Positions 1 through 5,885 of a stretch of DNA of 8,391 bases are shown one piece after another. The stretch is taken from assembly GCA_017991275.1 (NCBI GenBank), contig JAGNMH010000199.1, forward strand, positions 1 through 8,391, given 5' to 3'. Source of the DNA: Acidobacteriota bacterium. GTDB lineage: Bacteria; Acidobacteriota; Blastocatellia; RBC074. Position numbers and translations under genes: made by a program. How positions within the stretch are numbered: position 1 is the first letter of the stretch; every line of letters begins with the position of its first letter. The notes under the pieces were generated by a model, which worked only from the letters and a program-made list of their open reading frames with translations, ran no database searches and was not told where the DNA came from.

Positions 1-431
1 ACTCGCCCGCGAGTGATTTGTTCGCGCTTCAGTTCTTCGGGCGGAACGCGAGTGCCGTCGTCGTGATACCACAGAATGGTTCGTTCGCCGGAAAACTGTT
101 CGATGATGATGACCGCGCCCTGAGTCTTGGCTCCGACTGCGATTTTGACTCCGGTGCAATCAACGCCTTCTTTTTGCAGCGACTCGATCAGCATGCGGCC
201 TTCGTTGTCGTAACCAACTTTGCCGACATAACTCGCTTTCAAACCCAGCCGCTGAACGCCTACCATCGCCGAAGAAACCTGTCCGCCAGACATTTGCTGA
301 TGATCGGCCAGACGGACTTTGGTGTTAAACGAAGGAAAGCGCGGAATCGTCACCAGATGATCCACCGCGTTCAGCCCGAATCCGACCACATCGAATTCAC
401 GATTTTCAGGAAGAGTGAATGAAAAATTCAT
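1..431 (-). CDS. PfkB-family carbohydrate kinase, N-terminal part (runs off the left edge)
   Basis: Reading the minus strand from the ATG at 431-429 gives 143 uninterrupted codons to the window edge. The protein begins MNFSFTLPENREFDVVGFG and shows the N-terminal hallmarks of PfkB/ribokinase sugar kinases: a first beta strand ending VVGFGLNAVDHL (residues 15-26), the substrate-side glycine motif MSGGQVSSA (47-55), then RLGLKASYVGKVGYDNEGR and LQKEGVDCTGV. Family members phosphorylate sugars or nucleosides with ATP in the cytoplasm. The C-terminal half with the catalytic Asp and anion-hole motif (usually GAGD) lies outside the window, so the substrate cannot be named. Upstream of the start only a weak GAG is visible as a ribosome binding site. 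The gene is divergent from the hydrolase at 622, with a long hairpin between them. The family call is firm and the substrate is open. Confidence 0.9.
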   Translation of the reverse strand, partial: MNFSFTLPENREFDVVGFGLNAVDHLVTIPRFPSFNTKVRLADHQQMSGGQVSSAMVGVQRLGLKASYVGKVGYDNEGRMLIESLQKEGVDCTGVKIAVGAKTQGAVIIIEQFSGERTILWYHDDGTRVPPEELKREQITRGR

Positions 432-467
432 AGCGGCTTTTTATCTCAACTCGGCGGTTTGCGCCAC

Positions 468-543
468 TGGTGCGGTACCGCGCGCGTGAGCAAGCGGCGA
501 CTTCCGACACCTACCCATTGCTCACGCGCGCGGTACTGTACCA
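468..543. repeat. Long imperfect palindrome, REP/MITE-like hairpin element
   Basis: Two 26-nt arms, 468-493 and 518-543, are inverted copies with only two differences. The inner 19 bp (475-493 with 518-536, GTACCGCGCGCGTGAGCAA) pair perfectly, and the two differences would be G-U pairs in RNA. The loop is 24 nt (494-517). No target-site duplication is visible at the borders and there is no T-tract, so it is not a classical terminator. It sits between two divergent genes. The size and structure fit a REPIN or MITE-like dispersed repeat. That it is repeated elsewhere in the genome is inference. A reading frame through it (459-755) is not credible as a gene. Confidence 0.8.
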
Positions 544-608
544 ATCCGGTTTACTCTGATTTAGACTCCCCGCCGAAAGCTTTTCTGACTCGCATCAATA
601 AACCCATT

Positions 609-614
609 GGAGAG
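609..614 (+). promoter_or_regulatory. Ribosome binding site deciding the start at 622
   Basis: GGAGAG at 609-614 lies 7 nt before the ATG at 622. It overlaps the in-frame TTG at 607, which therefore cannot be the true start even though it would give a slightly longer protein. The signal peptide also begins cleanly at the ATG. Confidence 0.75.
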
Positions 615-621
615 ATTCGTT

Positions 622-2655
622 ATGCAAAAGAGATTGTCCGCTCTTGGGGCTGCGTTTATTGCCCTGACTTCTTTCGTGTTGTTCCCAACCATTTCCGCTC
701 AACAACAATCATCAACGGCGCCAGCGGTTCGACAAATCCCGCCGCCCGGCATTGAGATTTCCGCCGCTGACCGAGAAGAACTCACCGCTGGAGTTTCCGC
801 GCTTGGCAAAGAAATCGCCGACTTACGCGAACTGCTGAAAAAGAAACCGGCGTTGCTGGCTCTGTTGCCAGACGTGCAAGTCTTCAAGCACGCCGTTCGT
901 TACGCGCGGAATTACAACGAGTTTTACAAACCCGAAGAAGTCGCGCTGGCAAAGAAGCTGCTGAAGCAGGGAATGGAACGCGCAGCAGCTTTGCGCGAAG
1001 GCAAAGCTCCGTGGCTGACTCAGACTGGTTTGGTGGTGCGAGGTTACGAGTCGGAAGTTGACGGCTCTGTTCAGCCTTACGGTTTGGTCGTGCCGGAAAG
1101 TTACCGCCCTGATTCGGCTCATCAATTCCGGCTGGACGTTTGGTTTCACGGACGCGGCGAAAACCTGACCGAGTTGAATTTCATCGCCGACCGGCAAAAG
1201 AACGCTGGCCAGTTCACGCCTGCAAACACAATCGTTCTGCACCCTTACGGGCGTTACTGCAACGCCAACAAATTCGCTGGCGAAGTTGATTTGTTTGAAG
1301 CTCTGGCCGCTGTCAAACGGCATTACCCGATTGATGAAAACCGCGTCAGCGTTCGCGGCTTTTCAATGGGCGGAGCAGCCACCTGGCACATCGCCACTCA
1401 TCACGCGGGGCTGTGGGCTGCGGCTGCGCCGGGCGCTGGCTTTGCCGAAACTGGTGAATACGTCAAAGCCAATCTGAACGACGTGCCGTGGTACGAACAA
1501 AAACTCTGGCATTGGTACAACGCGACGGATTACGCCGCGAATTTGTTCAATTGCCCAACCGTCGCTTACAGCGGAGAAATTGATCGGCAGATTCAGGCCG
1601 CCAACGTCATGGCGCGTGAACTGAAAACCGAAGGCATCGAACTGACGCACATCATCGGCCCGCAAACCGAGCACAAGTACCATCCCGACGCGATCAAGGA
1701 AATCAGCCGCCGCATTGATTCCATCGCCGCCGCCGGACGCAATCCGGTTCCCCGCCGAGTCAAATTCACGACCTGGACTTTGCGTTACAACCAAATGGCC
1801 TGGATCACGATTGACGCGCTGGGCGAACATTGGGAACGCGCTCGCGCCGAAGCCGAAATCCGCAACAACGCTCCGATTCAAGTGACGACTCAGAACGTCA
1901 CGGCTCTGACTTTGGAAATGAAGCCGGGCGAATGTCCGCTCGACAATTCCCGCCGACCGACGGTGATTCTGGACAAACAGGAAGTCACGGCTTCGCCCAT
2001 CATGTCCGACCGTTCGTGGACTTCGCGCTTTCGCAAACTCAACGGCAAATGGACTTTGGTTGAAAAAGCCGAAGAGGGTTTGAGCAAACGCCACGGTCTG
2101 CAAGGCCCGATTGACGACGCCTTTATGAGCAGTTTCGTGTTTGTTCGCCCAACCGGAAAAGCTCTGAACGACAAAGTCGCTGCCTGGAGCGCAGCCGAGC
2201 TTGATCGAGCCATCGCTCAATGGCGCGGCATGTTTCGCGGTGAGGCTCCGGTTAAGAACGATGCAGAAATCAGCGACGCCGATATTGCCAACAGCAATCT
2301 GGTTTTGTGGGGAGACCCGGCCAGCAACTCTGTGTTGGCAAAGATCATTGACCGATTGCCGATTGGCTGGAACTCGCAAACTGTCAAAGTCGGCGACCAA
2401 ACTTTTGCCGCCGCCAATCACTCGCCCGTGATGATCTTCCCGAATCCGCTGAACCCGCGCCGTTACGTAGTCATCAACAGCGGCATCACCTTCCGCGAAG
2501 CTCATTACCTGACCAATGCTCAGCAAACGCCGAAGCTGCCGGATTGGGCGGTTGTTGATCTAAGCGTTCCCGCTTCGGCTTACGCGCCGGGACGAATCGC
2601 TGCGGCTGGCTTTTTCGGCGAGCGTTGGGAATTGAAAGGAGTTCAGTTGAAATGA
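622..2655 (+). CDS. Secreted alpha/beta-hydrolase, prolyl oligopeptidase/esterase-type serine hydrolase
   Basis: The protein has 677 residues from ATG 622, chosen for the Shine-Dalgarno at 609-614. A Sec signal peptide (MQKRL, then a hydrophobic core) has a likely cut after ISA at residue 26. A helical linker rich in Lys, Glu and Leu (about 45-125) precedes an alpha/beta-hydrolase core. Visible catalytic elements are the oxyanion-hole segment WFHGRGE (174-180), the nucleophile elbow GFSMGG with Ser248, an acid candidate Asp321 in SGEIDRQ, and a His candidate at 351 or 354 in EHKYHP. Residues from about 380 to 677 form a second, probably beta-rich region that includes LVLWGDPASN. The protein is likely periplasmic or extracellular and hydrolyses an ester or peptide bond; the substrate is unknown. 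This layout resembles large secreted hydrolases of planctomycetes and acidobacteria usually labelled prolyl oligopeptidase family or PHB-depolymerase-like. Its stop overlaps the next start as ATGA, so it is co-translated with the flavodoxin gene. Confidence 0.85.
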   Translation: MQKRLSALGAAFIALTSFVLFPTISAQQQSSTAPAVRQIPPPGIEISAADREELTAGVSALGKEIADLRELLKKKPALLALLPDVQVFKHAVRYARNYNEFYKPEEVALAKKLLKQGMERAAALREGKAPWLTQTGLVVRGYESEVDGSVQPYGLVVPESYRPDSAHQFRLDVWFHGRGENLTELNFIADRQKNAGQFTPANTIVLHPYGRYCNANKFAGEVDLFEALAAVKRHYPIDENRVSVRGFSMGGAATWHIATHHAGLWAAAAPGAGFAETGEYVKANLNDVPWYEQKLWHWYNATDYAANLFNCPTVAYSGEIDRQIQAANVMARELKTEGIELTHIIGPQTEHKYHPDAIKEISRRIDSIAAAGRNPVPRRVKFTTWTLRYNQMAWITIDALGEHWERARAEAEIRNNAPIQVTTQNVTALTLEMKPGECPLDNSRRPTVILDKQEVTASPIMSDRSWTSRFRKLNGKWTLVEKAEEGLSKRHGLQGPIDDAFMSSFVFVRPTGKALNDKVAAWSAAELDRAIAQWRGMFRGEAPVKNDAEISDADIANSNLVLWGDPASNSVLAKIIDRLPIGWNSQTVKVGDQTFAAANHSPVMIFPNPLNPRRYVVINSGITFREAHYLTNAQQTPKLPDWAVVDLSVPASAYAPGRIAAAGFFGERWELKGVQLK

Positions 2656-3263
2656 AAAGCCAACGCAGGTTGAACCTGCTAACGAATGTCGTCCTGGCGC
2701 TTTGCACCCAGTTCGCGTTGGCGCAGGCGAATCAGCCGCCGGAGAAAATCAAAATCCTGATCGTCTATCACTCGCAAGGAGGTCACACCGAAGCGATGGC
2801 CAAAGCCGTTGCCGAAGGCGCGAAGAAAATTTCGCAAGCCGAAGTGATGCTCAAGAAAGTCGGTGATGTGAAATGCCAGGAGCTGCTGGCAACGGATGCG
2901 CTGATTGTCGGTTCGCCGGTTTACTGGTCGAACATGGCTGGCGAAGTCAAAAGTTTCTTTGATCGGTTTTCGACTGATTGCGGAGTGTTGCCTCCGGCTT
3001 TTCAAATGCGCGACAAAGTTGGCGGAGCTTTTGTCACAGGCGGCGAAACTTCCAGCGGCAAGGAGATTGCGCTGATGACAATTGTCGCGGCAATGCTAGG
3101 CAACCGAATGATCGTTGTCAGCGAAGGCCAGGCTTTGGGCGCTGCGGCTACAACGGGTGACGGCAAATCGCTCGTCACTGAAAAAGAATTGGATGAAGCC
3201 AGACGACTGGGAGAACGTGTCGCCAAAGTTGCGGCTACGTTCAAACGCGGAAAGAGCAAGTAA
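2652..3263 (+). CDS. Exported flavodoxin-fold protein (WrbA/NADPH-dependent FMN reductase-like)
   Basis: The protein has 203 residues from ATG 2652, preceded by AAAGGAG at 2635-2641. An in-frame TTG at 2625 is upstream of that site and is not favoured. Residues 1-24 form an export signal: MKSQRR, a hydrophobic core, and an ALA cleavage site before Q25. From residue 33 the sequence is a flavodoxin fold: beta strand and phosphate loop ILIVYHSQGGHTEAMA (35-50), second FMN loop GSPVYWSNMAGEVKSFFDR (87-105), and third loop VTGGETSSGKE (128-138). Family members bind FMN and reduce quinones or shuttle electrons, normally in the cytoplasm, so the signal peptide is the odd point. The RR at positions 5-6 hints at Tat export of a folded, FMN-loaded protein, but the rest of the Tat consensus is poor. 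The start overlaps the upstream hydrolase stop by 4 nt, and a strong terminator follows. The fold is sure; the redox partner and reaction are not. Confidence 0.87.
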   Translation: MKSQRRLNLLTNVVLALCTQFALAQANQPPEKIKILIVYHSQGGHTEAMAKAVAEGAKKISQAEVMLKKVGDVKCQELLATDALIVGSPVYWSNMAGEVKSFFDRFSTDCGVLPPAFQMRDKVGGAFVTGGETSSGKEIALMTIVAAMLGNRMIVVSEGQALGAAATTGDGKSLVTEKELDEARRLGERVAKVAATFKRGKSK

Positions 3264-3280
3264 CTGCAGACAAAAAAATT

Positions 3281-3308
3281 GGGCTGACGATTGCTCGTCA
3301 GCCCTTTT
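3281..3308. terminator. Rho-independent terminator, probably bidirectional
   Basis: A perfect 10-bp stem, GGGCTGACGA (3281-3290) with TCGTCAGCCC (3295-3304), closes a TTGC loop and is followed by TTTT (3305-3308). It lies 17 nt after the flavodoxin stop. On the minus strand the same stem is followed by AATTTTTTT (complement of 3272-3280), so it can also end transcription of the convergent BON-domain gene that stops at 3371. Confidence 0.93.
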
Positions 3309-3370
3309 AACCTCACCCCTCGGAAGGAACTACGAATAGGAACCACTACACACGAAACACAGGAGAAAAA

Positions 3371-3904
3371 CTAATTCTTTTCAACTCGGAGATTGTTGGT
3401 CACCGAGAAAACATTCGAGACCCCGTTGGCCGCGATAAAGGCGCGAGCCGAATCACTCTTGGTCGGCACAACACCTTCCAAAGTCACATTACCGTTTTTG
3501 ACGATGATGTGAATCGGCGCAACGGCTTGCAAAGCCAGGCGATCAAGACCCGGCTGGCGATAAATTGCCCGGTAAGTCGCCAGCCGAATCCGATCATCGA
3601 AAGACGATAAAGGCAGCACTTCGATCTTGTTCTCTACGCCTTCGACCCCCACTACTTTTTCCACCACGCGCTTTGCGTCGCTCTTCAGCGTTGGGCGCGA
3701 AACCTGACCGTAAAGTGTGACCTTGCCGTCTTCGAGTTTGAAGTTCAGATTGTCAAACACACTATAGAAAGGAAGCGTGACCAGTTCCTTGCGAATCTTT
3801 TTGATCGTCTTGTCGTACTGAGCAGCTTCATCACCAGGGTTAGCCGCAACCGGCATCACCGCAACCATCAAAGCCAGAATCGTTGTTGCAAATATCTTTT
3901 TCAT
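3371..3904 (-). CDS. Secreted protein with two BON domains
   Basis: The protein has 177 residues and a strong ribosome binding site (GAGGAGGAG about 6 nt before the ATG). A Sec signal peptide begins MKKIFATTILAL, with a cut after VAA at residue 21. Two BON (OsmY-like) modules follow. The first is at about 28-97, with DGKVTLYGQVSRPTLKSDA and the conserved VEGVENKIEVLP. The second is at about 103-174, with DRIRLATYRAIY, VKNGNVTLEGVV and the closing VFSVTNNLRV. BON domains are found in periplasmic or envelope proteins linked to osmotic stress and are thought to contact phospholipid or other surfaces. No catalytic residues are expected. The stand-alone, two-domain form with this spacing is familiar from Acidobacteriota. 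It is convergent with the flavodoxin unit, sharing its terminator, and divergent from rsmI. The exact role is unknown. Confidence 0.92.
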   Translation of the reverse strand: MKKIFATTILALMVAVMPVAANPGDEAAQYDKTIKKIRKELVTLPFYSVFDNLNFKLEDGKVTLYGQVSRPTLKSDAKRVVEKVVGVEGVENKIEVLPLSSFDDRIRLATYRAIYRQPGLDRLALQAVAPIHIIVKNGNVTLEGVVPTKSDSARAFIAANGVSNVFSVTNNLRVEKN

Positions 3905-3927
3905 AACGTCTCCTCCTCGTTACTGTT

Positions 3928-3949
3928 GAAAAGCTTCAAGCGGCTTTTC
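3928..3949. promoter_or_regulatory. Small inverted repeat in the likely 5' leader of the BON gene
   Basis: GAAAAGC (3928-3934) is repeated inverted as GCTTTTC (3943-3949) around an 8-nt loop, 23 nt upstream of the BON start. It would form a modest hairpin in the leader mRNA or serve as a protein site. A 7-bp arm is only mildly above chance. Confidence 0.3.
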
Positions 3950-3991
3950 GGTTCATCAACCTCATTGCGCCGCTTCTGATGTGACCTTACG

Positions 3992-4006
3992 TGAACAGGT
4001 TGTTCA
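3992..4006. promoter_or_regulatory. Operator-like dyad TGAACA-N3-TGTTCA
   Basis: This perfect 6-bp dyad with a GGT centre lies in the 222-bp divergent region between the BON gene and rsmI, about 88 bp upstream of the BON start. It resembles a dimeric repressor site. The GAAC-N5-GTTC core is near, but not equal to, the GAAC-N4-GTTC LexA box of Gram-positive bacteria. The minus-strand TTGAAC overlapping it (4007-4002) could serve as a -35 for the BON gene, but no good -10 follows. The regulator is unknown. Confidence 0.35.
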
Positions 4007-4039
4007 ATAGTTTCTTGCACAAAAGAATTTTTTTTTGAG

Positions 4040-4059
4040 TTTGTCTGGCCGCTGACAAA
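4040..4059. promoter_or_regulatory. Operator-like dyad TTTGTC-N8-GACAAA
   Basis: Perfect 6-bp arms, TTTGTC (4040-4045) and GACAAA (4054-4059), flank 8 nt. The dyad lies 67 bp upstream of the rsmI start, just after a run of nine T (4028-4036). It may be a binding site for an rsmI regulator, but it could be chance. No clear -35/-10 pair for rsmI could be assigned in this interval. Confidence 0.3.
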
Positions 4060-4126
4060 TTTGCTGAGAAGTAACTAAGTTTGGGCTTGCACGACGGCTC
4101 AGGCGCAACAGAGAATCCGAATCCGA

Positions 4127-4972
4127 ATGGCTCTCTATCTTGTATCCACTCCAATAGGCAATTTGGAAGACATCACGTTGCGAGCGATCAGCGTGATGAA
4201 ATCGGTTGACCTGATTGCCTGCGAAGACACACGCCACACCGGGCGTTTGCTGAATCATTTTGGCATCAGCAAACCGACCATCAGTTATCACGAACACAAC
4301 GAGCAAGCGCGAGCGGACGAACTCGTTCAACACTTGCTCGCTGGCAAATCAATCGCCATCGTCACGGACGCTGGCACTCCGGGAATTTCCGACCCGGCTT
4401 ATAGAATTGTCCTGGCAGCAATTGAAAATGGAATTACCGTCGTGCCAGTCCCTGGAGCAGTGGCGCTGGTCGCCGGGTTGGTGGCTTCGGGTTTGCCGAC
4501 CGACTCGTTCTTATTTGCAGGTTTTTTGCCTGCGAAAAAAATGGCCAGACGAACGCAGCTGGAAGAATTGAAAACCGAGCGCGCGACGCTGGTTTTTTAC
4601 GAAGCTCCGCACCGGATTCGAGAAACTCTGATTGATGCTCTGGAAGTTTTGGGCAACCGGCAGGCGTCGCTGGCGCGCGAATTGACGAAGCTCCACGAAC
4701 AGTTCATTCGCGGCAAATTGTCGGAATTGGTCGCGCACTTTGACGCCAACCAGCCGCGTGGAGAAATGACTCTTGTCATCGCAGGAAGCGGTGACGATAA
4801 TTTGCCGCAAGTCGAAACAGGCTTAATCAGCGAACAAGTTGAACGATTGATGCTCGGCGGTTTAAGCCGCAATGACGCAATCAAACAAGCCGCCAAATCA
4901 CGCGGCCTGACGAAACGCGAAGCCTACCAAATAATGTTGGAAGAGAAGGAAACCGATGAAGATGAAAGCTAA
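4127..4972 (+). CDS. rsmI: 16S rRNA (cytidine(1402)-2'-O)-methyltransferase RsmI
   Basis: The protein has 281 residues, close to the family's usual length (about 280-290). RsmI transfers a methyl group from S-adenosylmethionine to the 2'-O of C1402 in the decoding centre of 16S rRNA, which tunes decoding fidelity. Diagnostic segments of this tetrapyrrole-methylase fold are the start LYLVSTPIGNLEDIT (3-17), CEDTRHT (32-38), TDAGTPGISDPA (80-91), VPGAVALVAGLVASGLP (from 108), FAGFLPAK, FYEAPHRI, and RELTKLHEQFIRG. The last 50 or so residues include the helical GLSRNDAIKQAAKSRGLTKREAY typical of the family tail, ending in an acidic stretch. No real Shine-Dalgarno is visible: the start ATG lies in the third copy of a GAATCC-like hexamer (4113-4130). 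It is the first gene of a compact unit and overlaps the next gene by 17 nt. Confidence 0.97.
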   Translation: MALYLVSTPIGNLEDITLRAISVMKSVDLIACEDTRHTGRLLNHFGISKPTISYHEHNEQARADELVQHLLAGKSIAIVTDAGTPGISDPAYRIVLAAIENGITVVPVPGAVALVAGLVASGLPTDSFLFAGFLPAKKMARRTQLEELKTERATLVFYEAPHRIRETLIDALEVLGNRQASLARELTKLHEQFIRGKLSELVAHFDANQPRGEMTLVIAGSGDDNLPQVETGLISEQVERLMLGGLSRNDAIKQAAKSRGLTKREAYQIMLEEKETDEDES

Positions 4973-5882
4973 AAGATCGCTGCTGACGTTTTTTCTACTG
5001 CCTACTGCCTACTGTCTACTGTCTACTTCAGCACACGCTCAACTACTGAAGCAAAACGATTATGGTGTAGGTGTGACGGTGGCCATTTACCAATTTGACG
5101 ACGTGCGATCAAAGAAGTTTTCGCAGGTCAATGTGTTGAAAGTAACGGCCAACACTCCTGAAGAAGAAATCGAATACATACAGCGAAACTTTGGCGCTGA
5201 AGACTTAAAAGTTCGGCACGTCCGCACAATCGGCTTGCGCGAAGCCGAGGCCTTCACCGACTCGCAGCCAATGAATGAAAGTCAGTTTGTCTTCGTCATT
5301 ACTCCGCGCATCATTTCAAAAAACGAAGTGATTTTTGATTTTCTTGCCAAGTACGGAGAACAAACCGTGCTGGAAGCCAAAAGCGTGACCGCGGGAAGTT
5401 ACGAAACTGTTATGCTGCGCGGCGAGCGAAGCGGTTTTGGCGTCAAGGAATTCAAAGGGCCGGACGGCGTAGAATCTGTGCCGGAAACGCGCGCACTGCT
5501 GGTGACGATCACGCCGACCGTTCAAACCGCTCGCAGCTTGCAAAACAAACCTTCGGACATTTCGCGACCAACCGATCAGTTCGGATCAAAGGTCGAACTC
5601 GGCGAAAGTGACACTTTCATCATTCCTACGATCATCAACCGAGCCCCGCTGAAATTCGTACCCGGTTCCAAACCGACGGGTTCTATCACTTTGCAATGCA
5701 TCGTCACTCCCGAAGGGCTGGTTTCAAACGTGCGCGTGTTGGATTCACCCGATCCGGCGCTGAACCCGAAAGCTATTCAGGCTTTTCGCCAATATCGCTT
5801 TAACCCGGCGAAACTCAATGGCCGACCGACTTACGCCACTTTCCGCGAAACGATCATCCTGAGTAAACCCGAACTGCAATAA
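4956..5882 (+). CDS. Periplasmic TonB C-terminal-domain protein (TonB-like)
   Basis: The protein has 308 residues from ATG 4956; ATG 4962 is an alternative two codons in. AGAAGGA (4944-4950) is the ribosome site, at 5 or 11 nt. A Sec signal peptide ends in AHA at residues 26-28. Residues 29 to about 225 are a region I do not recognise, predicted mixed alpha/beta, with stretches such as VGVTVAIYQFDDVRSKKF and FVFVITPRIISKNEVIFDF. The last 80 or so residues are a TonB_C module: GSITLQCIVTPEGLVSNVRV, then SPDPALNPKAIQAFRQYRFNPAKLNGRP. True TonB has an N-terminal membrane anchor and a Pro-rich spacer. Here the only hydrophobic segment is a cleavable signal and there is no Pro-rich spacer, so energy transduction through ExbB/ExbD is doubtful. 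It overlaps rsmI by 17 nt and is followed after 3 nt by the nuclease gene. A heptamer repeat lies within the signal-peptide codons. Confidence 0.85.
   Translation: MKMKAKRSLLTFFLLPTAYCLLSTSAHAQLLKQNDYGVGVTVAIYQFDDVRSKKFSQVNVLKVTANTPEEEIEYIQRNFGAEDLKVRHVRTIGLREAEAFTDSQPMNESQFVFVITPRIISKNEVIFDFLAKYGEQTVLEAKSVTAGSYETVMLRGERSGFGVKEFKGPDGVESVPETRALLVTITPTVQTARSLQNKPSDISRPTDQFGSKVELGESDTFIIPTIINRAPLKFVPGSKPTGSITLQCIVTPEGLVSNVRVLDSPDPALNPKAIQAFRQYRFNPAKLNGRPTYATFRETIILSKPELQ
4995..5029 (+). repeat. Heptanucleotide tandem repeat (CTACTGC/T, about 5 units) inside the signal-peptide codons
   Basis: The units are ctactgc, ctactgc, ctactgt, ctactgt and a degraded ctacttc. They encode part of the hydrophobic core of the TonB_C protein's signal peptide (LLPTAYCLLSTS). 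Because 7 is not a multiple of 3, gain or loss of a unit shifts the frame. Such heptamer repeats in signal-peptide codons recall the short tandem repeats described in cyanobacteria. Confidence 0.85.
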
Positions 5883-5885
5883 TCC

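Noticed and set aside
18..422. Plus-strand open frame of 134 codons
   Set aside because: It is antisense to the PfkB kinase fragment, which has clear family motifs on the minus strand.
459..755. Plus-strand open frame of 98 codons
   Set aside because: It reads through the palindrome and into the hydrolase signal peptide in another frame, and its composition is not protein-like.
1363..2526. Long minus-strand open frame (387 codons)
   Set aside because: It is antisense to the hydrolase gene. It shows no recognisable motif and its length follows from codon bias on the sense strand.
3993..4005. LexA/SOS box
   Set aside because: The spacing is GAAC-N5-GTTC rather than N4, and the flanking genes are not SOS genes.
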